A DNA stretch of 40,221 bases, taken from assembly GCA_023264445.1 (NCBI GenBank), contig JAHFMN010000001.1, forward strand, positions 29,707 to 69,927, in the 5' to 3' direction. Below are positions 6,537-14,127 of this stretch, piece by piece. How positions within the stretch are numbered: position 1 is the stretch's first letter; each line of letters opens with the position of its first letter. Origin of the DNA: Candidatus Kaiserbacteria bacterium (lineage in GTDB: Bacteria > Patescibacteriota > Minisyncoccia > Phycocordibacterales > Phycocordibacteraceae). Under the pieces are notes generated by a model that worked only from the letters and a program-made list of their open reading frames with translations, did no database searches and had not been told where the DNA came from. Made by a program: the position numbers and the translations under genes.

Positions 6537-9398
6537 ATGCGCTGGAATACTGCGTTGTTTCTTTTTGTTTATGTCTTTTTCTTTGGCGTTCAGGCGCATG
6601 CGGCAGTACTTGATTCCCAGATGGATGATAGCGCACAGGCCATACGACCTACGACAAACATCTATCTTGCGGCTGGGTATATACCGACAAATGATTCTCG
6701 CATTTCGGGTGTTCGTTTCCGCGTAAATACAAGCGGCGGGGGAACATATCTATGTCCCTCAGGTGCAATACTCCAATACAATGGTACCTCCACGCCTGTT
6801 GTTTGGGGTAATGGATTGACGGTTGGTTCGATTATTTCAATTGCAACGACTACACCCGATACAAATGGTAATTGCGACTACAGAGTAACGGATGTTTATG
6901 GGCTAGCCAATTCGATCCCAGTATTCAAGCGCAATTTCTACGTTTTCTTCATGATTATCGGCGGATCACGCGATAATTGGGTTTCAATGAGCGGAAAACC
7001 ATATACGTCACAAAAGTTTTTTGGCTATCGGCATGCATTTTCAGAGACCTATACGTGGGGGACCAGCGGACTCGATGCGCCTTACTTTGAAATATTTGAT
7101 ACTGCTCCCCCAGCTTCTGTCCCACCCGATCCTTGCGCCGTACCGAATGCGTGTGCCTCCAACGTACTTTTTCTGCCCGGTATCGAAGCAAGTCGGCTCT
7201 ATCGTCCGGATGGCGATGGAGAGAAAAGAGTATGGGAACCAAATCTCAACGACACCCTGCAGGACCTTTTTCTCACTCCAGAAGGGAAGAGTCTACGCGG
7301 CGATGTCTACACAAAGACGGGGGATGTCATAGATGAGACGCCTGTCACCGGTGCCAATATCTATAAGTCGTTTATTGCGAAAATGGACGATCTTGTTGGC
7401 GCAGGGACCATCAATGATTGGGAAGCAGATCCCTATGATTGGCGTCTCTCACTTGATGATATTCTCATCAGCGGCAAGCAAACGAACACTCGCATCTCAT
7501 ATCTTGATGCAACTAGTACGCCCTATATCATCCAGGAACTGAAACATCTTGCCGCTACTTCAAAAACGCACAAAGTCACGATTGTAGCGCACTCAAATGG
7601 TGGGCTCGTAGCAAAGCGATTGTCAGAATTACTCGGACCGGACGCCTCGACGCTCATCGACAAGATGATTTTTGTTGCGGTACCACAAGCTGGCACGCCT
7701 GTGGCCGTTGCTGCCGATATGCACGGGTATGGACAAGCATTCGGCGGCGGCCTGTATGTTTCTCAGTCGACTGCGCGAACGTTCGCAAGTACTTCTCCAA
7801 TGGCATACAATCTCTTGCCGTCAGCAAAGTACTTCACTCAAGTGGATAATCCCATTATCTCCTTTGACCCATCACTTCCAGACTGGATCTCCCGTTATGG
7901 TGCGACGATTCATTCGGAGAGCGGTCTCCATTCCTTCCTTACCGACTCATATGGAAGAGTGAATGCACAAACAGGCGATATCAATCAACCAATACAATCG
8001 AACAGTACACTTCTCTCCGACGCTGAAACTTTGCACGATAAGCTTGATAATTGGACTCCGCCCACAGGTGTTCAGCTCATACAAATCGCCGGGTGGGGAG
8101 TGCCGACGACGGTATCTGGCATTACCTATAAGAAAAAAGATGCAGGCGTGCAGCCCGAACCTGATTTTACTATCGACGGCGATGGTACGGTTGTCGTGCC
8201 AAGCGCACTGTGGACGAGTATCTCAGTAGGCGCAGTGAATTATTTGGTGGACTTGCAAAGATATAACAAGGATAATAGTTTTTCTAGCGGTTTCGGTCTT
8301 TTCCCTTTCAATCACTCCAGAATTCTTGAGGCCACGCAACTTCTTGATTTCCTATCTGACCAAATCACAAATATCTCTAAACCTCTCTCCAACTACGTCT
8401 ACCTCTCCACAGAATCACCACCATCAAATGACACTCACCTCCGTTATGCTCTTCACTCACCGCTGACTCTCAATCTTTATGACGATCAGGGCCGCCATAC
8501 CGGCGTCTCCACTACGACGGGACAAATAGAGGAACAAATTCCCGGGACCTACTACACAGAATTTGGTGATGTGAAATATCTTTTCTCGGACGCTTCCATG
8601 AGCGGACACATCGTGATGGATGGTTACGCGCCCGGGACGTTTACCTTCAATGTTGACCAATACAATGGAGATATTCTCACTGCAAGTACGACGTTCAAAG
8701 ATATCCCAACGACCGCAAGTACTATGGTCACTCTAGATGTACAATCCGATATTTCTACTCTTTCTCCGATGGAGATAGATAAGAATGGTGATGGTACTAC
8801 CGATGTTATGTTGGCCCCAAGACTGGGCGACATCGTAATGCTCGATACCACCCCACCTGAAATGAAAATCACATTCAGCACCACGACAAAATCTGTTGCG
8901 TTCATAGGAACCGATGACGGTGGTATGGTTGAGCTTTCTGCAACGACGACCTTCCCAACGCTTAAGAAAAACCAGAAGGAATATCATGGCATTGCCACCA
9001 CGACCATCATTGCCTACGATGAAGCGGGCAACACTACGGCACTGGTCTATACTGAAAAAATTCCATCTTCGGCGGGAGGCAATACGATTACTCTGCGGGA
9101 GCTTGTATATAACGGGGCTACGACGACGCTCTCTTCAGCTGCACTCTCGTATAAATGGAAAAACAATAAAACCGGCCTCTACCAGGTATTTGCATCATAC
9201 GTACACACCTCTTCTACGATGCTTGAATTGCATTATCGCTTGAAGAAGGATAAGTCGATCATCATGACTAAGCCGCAGGAGCTGGATGACTCCGAGGACG
9301 ACGATGACTTGGATGTGCGATCAACGAAGCAAGTACTACCTGGGATGGTGGTACCATATATAGCAACAAAGAATGGAAGTTTGATTATTGGTTATTAA
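6537..9398 (+). CDS. Large secreted LCAT/PDAT-like alpha/beta-hydrolase (lipase or acyltransferase)
   Basis: The 953-residue protein begins with a signal peptide (MRWNTALFLFVYVFFFGVQAHA). After a beta-rich N-terminal region of about 180 residues comes an LCAT-family hydrolase: VLFLPGIEASRL, DPYDWR, the nucleophile elbow VAHSNGG (S353), then GDGTVVVPSA (D547 or D549) and FNHSR (H593), a plausible Ser-Asp-His triad. The last 330 residues are beta-rich, Ig-like, with a DKNGDGTTDV calcium-type loop. Family members hydrolyse or transfer acyl chains of phospholipids. In a bacterium probably dependent on others for lipids, a role in processing host membrane lipid is an inference. TATTGT lies 6 nt before the ATG. 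Base composition is AT-richer than the housekeeping genes. Confidence 0.8.
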   Translation: MRWNTALFLFVYVFFFGVQAHAAVLDSQMDDSAQAIRPTTNIYLAAGYIPTNDSRISGVRFRVNTSGGGTYLCPSGAILQYNGTSTPVVWGNGLTVGSIISIATTTPDTNGNCDYRVTDVYGLANSIPVFKRNFYVFFMIIGGSRDNWVSMSGKPYTSQKFFGYRHAFSETYTWGTSGLDAPYFEIFDTAPPASVPPDPCAVPNACASNVLFLPGIEASRLYRPDGDGEKRVWEPNLNDTLQDLFLTPEGKSLRGDVYTKTGDVIDETPVTGANIYKSFIAKMDDLVGAGTINDWEADPYDWRLSLDDILISGKQTNTRISYLDATSTPYIIQELKHLAATSKTHKVTIVAHSNGGLVAKRLSELLGPDASTLIDKMIFVAVPQAGTPVAVAADMHGYGQAFGGGLYVSQSTARTFASTSPMAYNLLPSAKYFTQVDNPIISFDPSLPDWISRYGATIHSESGLHSFLTDSYGRVNAQTGDINQPIQSNSTLLSDAETLHDKLDNWTPPTGVQLIQIAGWGVPTTVSGITYKKKDAGVQPEPDFTIDGDGTVVVPSALWTSISVGAVNYLVDLQRYNKDNSFSSGFGLFPFNHSRILEATQLLDFLSDQITNISKPLSNYVYLSTESPPSNDTHLRYALHSPLTLNLYDDQGRHTGVSTTTGQIEEQIPGTYYTEFGDVKYLFSDASMSGHIVMDGYAPGTFTFNVDQYNGDILTASTTFKDIPTTASTMVTLDVQSDISTLSPMEIDKNGDGTTDVMLAPRLGDIVMLDTTPPEMKITFSTTTKSVAFIGTDDGGMVELSATTTFPTLKKNQKEYHGIATTTIIAYDEAGNTTALVYTEKIPSSAGGNTITLRELVYNGATTTLSSAALSYKWKNNKTGLYQVFASYVHTSSTMLELHYRLKKDKSIIMTKPQELDDSEDDDDLDVRSTKQVLPGMVVPYIATKNGSLIIGY

Positions 9399-9406
9399 AT
9401 TTTTGT

Positions 9407-9802
9407 ATGTCAAAGAAAATTATTTTGTGGATTTCAGGTATCGCTACACTTGGTTTGTTTACAATAGGTACGTTTGGTACATACCAGATTTGTAGCAGCA
9501 ATGAAAATTGTATTAATACTCTGCATTCTTTTTTTATCCATTTTTTGCCGATCATCCCGGTTTTTGTTTTTTCGCTCATTACATACAAGATGCGGGAGGA
9601 GACTTATCACGCATGGGCCCGCTTCGCCTACGCATGGATACCGCTCTCCATGCTCCTCATCCTCCTTGCGCCGGAATATAGCTCTGACTGGATGTTCCCG
9701 GTGGTGAAGGGGACCGTCGCCTTCTTCTCCTCGCTTCTTTTCGTCATCATTTCCTCTCTCATCATCCTTTGGAAGCATTTGGCGCCACGGCCGGTGGAGT
9801 AA
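9407..9802 (+). CDS. Integral membrane protein, four predicted helices
   Basis: The 131-residue protein has hydrophobic segments at about 5-25, 42-60, 73-89 and 98-123, joined by short polar loops (ITYKMREETYHAWAR). It starts 8 nt after the lipase gene stops, so the two are probably co-transcribed; it may be a membrane partner of the secreted hydrolase, but nothing in the sequence proves this. No family was recognised. Confidence 0.65.
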   Translation: MSKKIILWISGIATLGLFTIGTFGTYQICSSNENCINTLHSFFIHFLPIIPVFVFSLITYKMREETYHAWARFAYAWIPLSMLLILLAPEYSSDWMFPVVKGTVAFFSSLLFVIISSLIILWKHLAPRPVE

Positions 9803-9808
9803 AGAGAA

Positions 9809-9835
9809 GCGCCTCGCTGCGGAGCAGCGAGGCGC
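9809..9835. terminator. Hairpin between convergent genes
   Basis: A perfect 12-bp GC-rich stem (9809-9820 with 9824-9835) with a 3-nt loop lies between the ends of the membrane protein gene and the HAD gene. No T-run on either side; it could serve both directions. Confidence 0.7.
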
Positions 9836-9847
9836 GGGTGAAGAAGC

Positions 9848-10528
9848 TTAGGAGGGGAGGAGCATCGTCTTGTTCCAGATCCACGACGGGAGCTCCCGGA
9901 TGGAGGGGATGACGTGGCTTTCCGGCACCGAGAACCCTCGGTGATGCTCGCTGCGGTACGGGCCCGTCTCCACGACAAGCGTCGTGATGCCGGCACTACG
10001 GCCTGCCTCGACGTCGTAGTACGTGTCGCCGACAAAGAGGCATTCCTCTCGGCGCACGCCCTGCCGAGCAAGCGTTTGCAGGATGCCGGTGAAGGCGCGC
10101 CCATCGGGCTTGGTGTAGCCGGAATCTTCGTACGCGGTGATGCGGGCGAAGTAATTCTGCAGGCGTTCGCGCGCAAGTATCGGCATGAGCCTCGTGCGGT
10201 AGCGCGAGGTGAGCATGCACACCGCGTATCCTCGATCGTGGAGCCACTTGAGCGTTTCGTGGGCGCCCTCGATGAGAGGAATGGGATCCACAATATCTAC
10301 CTCTTCCCAGTCCAGATACAGACGCCTCGCACGTTCCTGCTCGATACCGAAAGCGTTTTGCAGGAACTCAACGCCCGACTGGCCCCAGGTGGCGAGCATC
10401 TTCTGCTGAACCGCCGGAGAAAAATCGAGGTTGTTACGCTCAGCAAGCCGGCCCAAGTGCTTGAAGGCATGCCGGAATGAATCGAAAAGCGTCCCGTCGA
10501 AATCAGCAATCATCGCCTTGTAGTGCAT
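9848..10528 (-). CDS. HAD-superfamily phosphatase, phosphoglycolate phosphatase-like
   Basis: The 226-residue protein shows all HAD motifs: D9-F-D11-G-T at the N-terminus (nucleophile and acid), MLTSR (motif II), K in SGYTKPDGRAF (motif III) and FVGDTYYDVEAGRSAG (motif IV), with a helical cap between motifs I and II. Such enzymes remove phosphate from small metabolites; phosphoglycolate is the commonest annotation, but the substrate cannot be read. The start at 10528 is chosen because a perfect AGGAGGT sits 7 nt upstream. The gene also has a textbook promoter at 10566-10594, unlike most genes here. Confidence 0.88.
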   Translation of the reverse strand: MHYKAMIADFDGTLFDSFRHAFKHLGRLAERNNLDFSPAVQQKMLATWGQSGVEFLQNAFGIEQERARRLYLDWEEVDIVDPIPLIEGAHETLKWLHDRGYAVCMLTSRYRTRLMPILARERLQNYFARITAYEDSGYTKPDGRAFTGILQTLARQGVRREECLFVGDTYYDVEAGRSAGITTLVVETGPYRSEHHRGFSVPESHVIPSIRELPSWIWNKTMLLPS

Positions 10529-10565
10529 GGCACCCACCTCCTCTAGAAAGAATATGTCCGAGGCA

Positions 10566-10594
10566 ATAATAGGGAACAACTAGCCACGCGTCAA
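10566..10594 (-). promoter_or_regulatory. Canonical sigma70 promoter of the HAD gene
   Basis: On the minus strand TTGACG and TATTAT are separated by exactly 17 nt. The expected start point leaves a leader of about 30 nt that holds the AGGAGGT ribosome site. Confidence 0.75.
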
Positions 10595-10601
10595 TAAAGA
10601 T

Positions 10602-10627
10602 AAAAAAACGCCCCTATGTCGGGGCGT
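10602..10627 (-). terminator. Intrinsic terminator of the orphan gene at 10643-11278
   Basis: On the minus strand a 7-bp stem ACGCCCC/GGGGCGT with a 6-nt loop is followed by seven T residues. It begins about 15 nt after the stop codon and lies just upstream of the promoter of the next gene. Confidence 0.9.
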
Positions 10628-10642
10628 GTGTCCATTTCTCCT

Positions 10643-11278
10643 TCAGGTCGCTAGCTCGGGTTCTTCTACGCCCGTAACCATCCTCTTCATTACATCCTCG
10701 TGCTTTACGTAATGAGTCTTGCGATTCATCGCGCCGCGCGAATCAGAAGAAAGAATGATTCGATAGCTGACCGTGGCCTTGTCGGTCTCTGCGTGTTCCT
10801 CCACCACCTTCGCAACCTGGATCAAGTCCGGCATCATGGCGACGAGAATATGCTCGAACGCGCGGGGAATATTCGTGAGGTTCCTTTCCCCGACACGGTG
10901 CTCATATTCAAACTTCCCCCCGACATAGACCAAGATCGATACATGCGTGTAGCGCGACGTACCCGACAGTCCCTCCTTGATCCTCGAGTAAATGAAGGTT
11001 TCCAGGAGCTTACGAGCTCTTGATTCCATGCTGGAGCTGACTCTCCGCACCCGACCGGGGAGGGCAAAGCCCTTCTCCCAAATCGAGATGAGATGCTCCT
11101 CACGGACAAGAGCAATTTTGCATTCCTTATCGGGTGGCGAATAGAACAGAAAAAACAGCGTATTCCCGTCCGACCCTAGGTACACTGTGGCGCCTGCGGC
11201 GAGGATGGAAAGCACATCATCACTGTACATCTTGGTGCGGCCGTTGATGCGTTCGGCCGCGTGAACGGTGAACTTCAT
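10643..11278 (-). CDS. Orphan cytosolic protein with DUF4258-like N-terminus
   Basis: The 211-residue protein has no signal peptide or membrane span. Its first 65 residues (FTVHAAERINGRTKMYSDDVLSIL ... LFFLFYSPPDKECKIALVRE) resemble the small beta-sheet fold of DUF4258/RelE-like proteins, in which His-x-x-x-Arg and Arg residues are conserved; this is a weak visual match. The rest is mixed alpha/beta and unrecognised. The start at 11278 is set by GGAGG 4 nt upstream; an in-frame ATG at 11338 lies upstream of the promoter. The gene is a complete unit with its own promoter and terminator. Confidence 0.7.
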   Translation of the reverse strand: MKFTVHAAERINGRTKMYSDDVLSILAAGATVYLGSDGNTLFFLFYSPPDKECKIALVREEHLISIWEKGFALPGRVRRVSSSMESRARKLLETFIYSRIKEGLSGTSRYTHVSILVYVGGKFEYEHRVGERNLTNIPRAFEHILVAMMPDLIQVAKVVEEHAETDKATVSYRIILSSDSRGAMNRKTHYVKHEDVMKRMVTGVEEPELAT

Positions 11279-11309
11279 ACGGCCTCCAAAGGTTGTTGAA
11301 TCCACGAGC

Positions 11310-11338
11310 AATGTACATCGATTCTGGATAAAAGTCAA
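11310..11338 (-). promoter_or_regulatory. Canonical sigma70 promoter of the orphan gene
   Basis: On the minus strand TTGACT and TACATT are separated by exactly 17 nt, about 31 nt upstream of the ATG, leaving room for a leader with GGAGG. Confidence 0.7.
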
Positions 11339-11382
11339 CAGACCCTATCGGGCTTCTGACCGCTTTCACTCTGCTCAATTTG

Positions 11383-11463
11383 TGCCGGGGGAGAGACTTG
11401 AACTCTCATGTCTTGCGACGAGGGGTTTTGAATCCCTTGCGTATACCATTTCGCCACCCCGGC
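11383..11463 (-). tRNA. tRNA-Leu (CAA)
   Basis: The acceptor stem is GCCGGGG paired with CCCCGGC, discriminator A. The anticodon loop TTCAAAA gives CAA (anticodon at 11430-11428). A long variable arm (GTC...GAC) and the T arm GAGAG-TTCAAGT-CTCTC confirm class II leucine. The last anticodon-stem pair (31-39) is an A.C mismatch. CCA is not fully encoded (ends ACA). Confidence 0.93.
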
Positions 11464-11531
11464 ATGTCCTCCATAGCTTTACGCGACGGAGGGCGATGAA
11501 TTGCACGATACCATATGCTAAAATCTGTTGC

Positions 11532-12503
11532 ATGAATGATGATGCGCGCTACATCCCGACCAAATATGATTCGGTCTTCTGGATTGATGTAGACCGCATC
11601 ATCCCGAATCCATACCAGCCGCGAAAAGAGTTCAGCGAGGAGGGATTGAAGTCGCTTGCAGAGAGCATTCGCCAGTACGGCGTGCTTCAGCCGCTTGTCG
11701 TGAGCCGCACCGACGTCGAGAAGCCAGACGGCCTCGAGAGCGTGTACGAGCTCATTGCGGGTGAGCGGCGCTTGCGCGCAAGCAAGCTCGCGGGGCTGAA
11801 GCAGGTGCCCGTCGTCATCCGCCAAGGAGACAGTAATCTCACCAAGCTCGAACTCGCCATCATAGAGAATCTCCAGAGGGAAGACCTCAATGCGATAGAC
11901 CGGGCAAAAGCACTTCAGAAACTCATTGATGAGTTCGGCATCTCGCACGCCGAGACTGCGGCAAAAATCGGCAAGAGCCGCGAATATGTCTCCAACTCGC
12001 TCCGACTCCTTTCTCTCCCCGAGCATATGCAGACCGCTATCGTGAACAAGGAAATTAATGAAGGGCACGCGCGCCCGCTGCTCGCGCTCAACAGCCGCCC
12101 CGAGGAGCGAGAGACGCTCTTCAAGGAAATCATTTTGAAAAAATTGCCGGTCCGGGCGGCCGAGCGCATCGCGCGCTCCATCGCCCAGGAGCGCGTGCAT
12201 AAACACCATCGTAAGTCGCTTGAGATGGTCGAGATCGAAAAGGCGCTCACCGAAACGCTCGGCACCCGCGTCATCATAGAGACTAATGCCGAAGGCGGCC
12301 GGCTCCTTATTGATTTCTTTTCTCCCGACGATCTGCAACAGCTCGTGGCTGCACTGGCTGCCGAGCAAAAAGGAAAGGAGGCAGAAACGCCTGCATCACC
12401 AGTCTTTCCAAACACGACCCAGCTTCCGGACGACTTGATAGCGCCCGCCGCACCGGAAGAATCAGACGACGAGCTCTACTCGGTCAGCAATTTCAGCGTT
12501 TAA
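11532..12503 (+). CDS. parB: ParB/Spo0J-family chromosome partition protein
   Basis: The 323-residue protein has the ParB N-terminal domain (about 14-115) with NPYQPRKEF and the CTP/parS-clamp motif G77-ERRLRA83, followed by ENLQREDLNAID and a central helix-turn-helix region (ISHAETAAKIGKSREYVSNSLRLL, about 130-160) and a short C-terminal dimer domain. ParB binds parS and, with ParA, segregates origins. No parA and no parS-like palindrome were seen in this window. TAAAAT, preceded by TG, lies 7 nt before the ATG. The frame stays open further upstream but that extension crosses tRNA-Leu, so it is not real coding. Ends overlap the rel gene by 4 bp. Confidence 0.93.
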   Translation: MNDDARYIPTKYDSVFWIDVDRIIPNPYQPRKEFSEEGLKSLAESIRQYGVLQPLVVSRTDVEKPDGLESVYELIAGERRLRASKLAGLKQVPVVIRQGDSNLTKLELAIIENLQREDLNAIDRAKALQKLIDEFGISHAETAAKIGKSREYVSNSLRLLSLPEHMQTAIVNKEINEGHARPLLALNSRPEERETLFKEIILKKLPVRAAERIARSIAQERVHKHHRKSLEMVEIEKALTETLGTRVIIETNAEGGRLLIDFFSPDDLQQLVAALAAEQKGKEAETPASPVFPNTTQLPDDLIAPAAPEESDDELYSVSNFSV

Positions 12504-14092
12504 TTTATTTTCCTATGTTGATGTCGGCGTCGCCGGCGACCGGGCTTTGACGGCTCGGTCATCCCGAGTGCGTTCTTAATGTGTCGTCGGGCAAGGGACG
12601 TGCGCACAAAGTCAAGCCATTTCGGAGAGGGATGCGCCGAATCACGCCGTATGATTTCCACCACCTCGCCGTTGCCGAGCACGGTATCAAACGGGACGAG
12701 TTTGCCATTCACTTTTGCACCCTGGATGTGGTCTCCCAAATCGCTATGTATTGCATAGGCGAAGTCAATCGGCGTCGACTTCGCAGGTAGATCGATGACG
12801 TCCCCATCGGGAGTAAAGACGAATACGCGATGCGAGAAGAAATCTTCCTTCAGCCCCTCGACGAACGCTTCAGAACCCGCTATATCAGTATGCGCTTCAG
12901 CAAGCTCGGCAAGCCATGGCGGGATTTTTCCAACCCCCTTCGTCTCGTTGTTTTTCTTTGTGATTTTCATGAGCGAGGGTATGAGCGAGCGGATCCACGT
13001 AAATGAGAGCGATGAAAATCTACTTTTCTGCACGCTCTTATCGAGCCTCTCGATTTCTTTGCCGAGCTGTTTGTATGACATGTGCGACGCGATACCGAAC
13101 ATCGCATGCCGGTGCATCTCTTCGGTGCGAATCTGAATCTCAACGATGCCCGCCTGCGGCGTCACGATCGTGGTATGGAGCGACTGGTACCCATTTGGCT
13201 TCGGGAAGGCGATGTAATCTTTGAATTCTCCCGGCAGTGGCCGATAGAGTGCGTGCACGAGCCCGAGCGTGGTATAGCAGTCCTCGATGGTTGGTACGAT
13301 GAGGCGAAGCGCGGCAATATCGTGAATGAGGTTGATGTCCTCATTTTTCCGCTTCAGCTTCTGGTGCAGACTCCAGAGGCCTTTCATGCGAATGTCGGAA
13401 TCAACATTCTTCAATCCTTTTTTCGTGAGCTCGCGAAGTAGCTCCTTCTGCACGGCGGCGAGACCGTCTTCGGTTTCTTGGGTCTTCAGTTTGCGCAGTT
13501 CCGCGGTGTGTCGTGCAGCATCTGGATCGACAAAGGGAAAGGCGAGATCTTCCAGTTCGCGCTTTACCTTGCCCATACCGAGCCGATCGGCGATCGGCGC
13601 GTAGATCTCAAGTGTCTCAAGCGCGATACGGCTGCGCTTATGCCCGGGCACGTGTTCAAGGGTTTCCATATTATGAAAGCGGTCCGCGAGCTTCACGATA
13701 AGTACGCGAATGTCGCTTGCGGTAGCGACGAGGAGGCGGCGCAGCGATTCTGCGTGGCGTTCAGCACCGCGATATTTGTGCGTGCCGAGCTTCGTCACGC
13801 CATCAACGATGAAGAACAATTCCTTTCCAAATTCCTTTTCAATCTCTTCGCGCGAGATACAGCCGTCTTCTACAGCATCATGGAGGAGTCCTGCGGCGAT
13901 AGTCGTCGCGTCCATGCCGTATTCGGCAAGAATCTTTGCCACGGCTGCCGGGTGGACGAAGTATGGCTCGCCCGAGTAGCGGGTATGGCCCGCGTGTGCC
14001 TTCTTAGAGAGATCATATGCTTTTTCGATAAAGGCGCTCTCCTCTGGAGAAGCTGCCGACATTGCGCCGATAATCTCCTTGACGGTCGTCAT
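12500..14092 (-). CDS. rel: RelA/SpoT-type (p)ppGpp synthetase/hydrolase, short form
   Basis: The 530-residue protein has an HD hydrolase domain (H47, H71-D72 in LLHDAVED, then KLADRFHNM), a synthetase domain (LIHDIAALRLIV, GEFKDYIAFPKPNGYQSLHTT, EIQIRTEEMHRHA) and a TGS domain (VFVFTPDGDVIDLPAKSTPIDFAYAIHSDLG). Key residues of both catalytic sites are present, so it probably both makes and degrades the alarmone. It ends soon after TGS; the helical, zinc-finger and ACT modules of full-length Rel (over 700 residues) are missing, which should weaken amino-acid and ribosome sensing. TATAGT lies 8 nt before the ATG at 14092; an in-frame TTG at 14098 sits too close to that box. Confidence 0.92.
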   Translation of the reverse strand: MTTVKEIIGAMSAASPEESAFIEKAYDLSKKAHAGHTRYSGEPYFVHPAAVAKILAEYGMDATTIAAGLLHDAVEDGCISREEIEKEFGKELFFIVDGVTKLGTHKYRGAERHAESLRRLLVATASDIRVLIVKLADRFHNMETLEHVPGHKRSRIALETLEIYAPIADRLGMGKVKRELEDLAFPFVDPDAARHTAELRKLKTQETEDGLAAVQKELLRELTKKGLKNVDSDIRMKGLWSLHQKLKRKNEDINLIHDIAALRLIVPTIEDCYTTLGLVHALYRPLPGEFKDYIAFPKPNGYQSLHTTIVTPQAGIVEIQIRTEEMHRHAMFGIASHMSYKQLGKEIERLDKSVQKSRFSSLSFTWIRSLIPSLMKITKKNNETKGVGKIPPWLAELAEAHTDIAGSEAFVEGLKEDFFSHRVFVFTPDGDVIDLPAKSTPIDFAYAIHSDLGDHIQGAKVNGKLVPFDTVLGNGEVVEIIRRDSAHPSPKWLDFVRTSLARRHIKNALGMTEPSKPGRRRRRHQHRKIN

Positions 14093-14127
14093 AGACAACC
14101 ACTATACACCAAGCCCGCTTTGTGTGC

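Noticed and set aside
9628-10293. Long open frames antisense to HAD, dnaX, rel, topA and the VirD4-like gene
   Set aside because: They mirror GC-rich codon use of well-recognised genes on the other strand and show Arg/Ser/Ala-rich, domain-free translations.
11268-11531. N-terminal extension of ParB
   Set aside because: The open frame crosses tRNA-Leu on the other strand; the ParB start is set at 11532 by TAAAAT 7 nt upstream and by the conserved N-terminus.
11200-12600. parS site near parB
   Set aside because: No sequence close to the usual 16-bp parS palindrome was found here or elsewhere in the window by eye.
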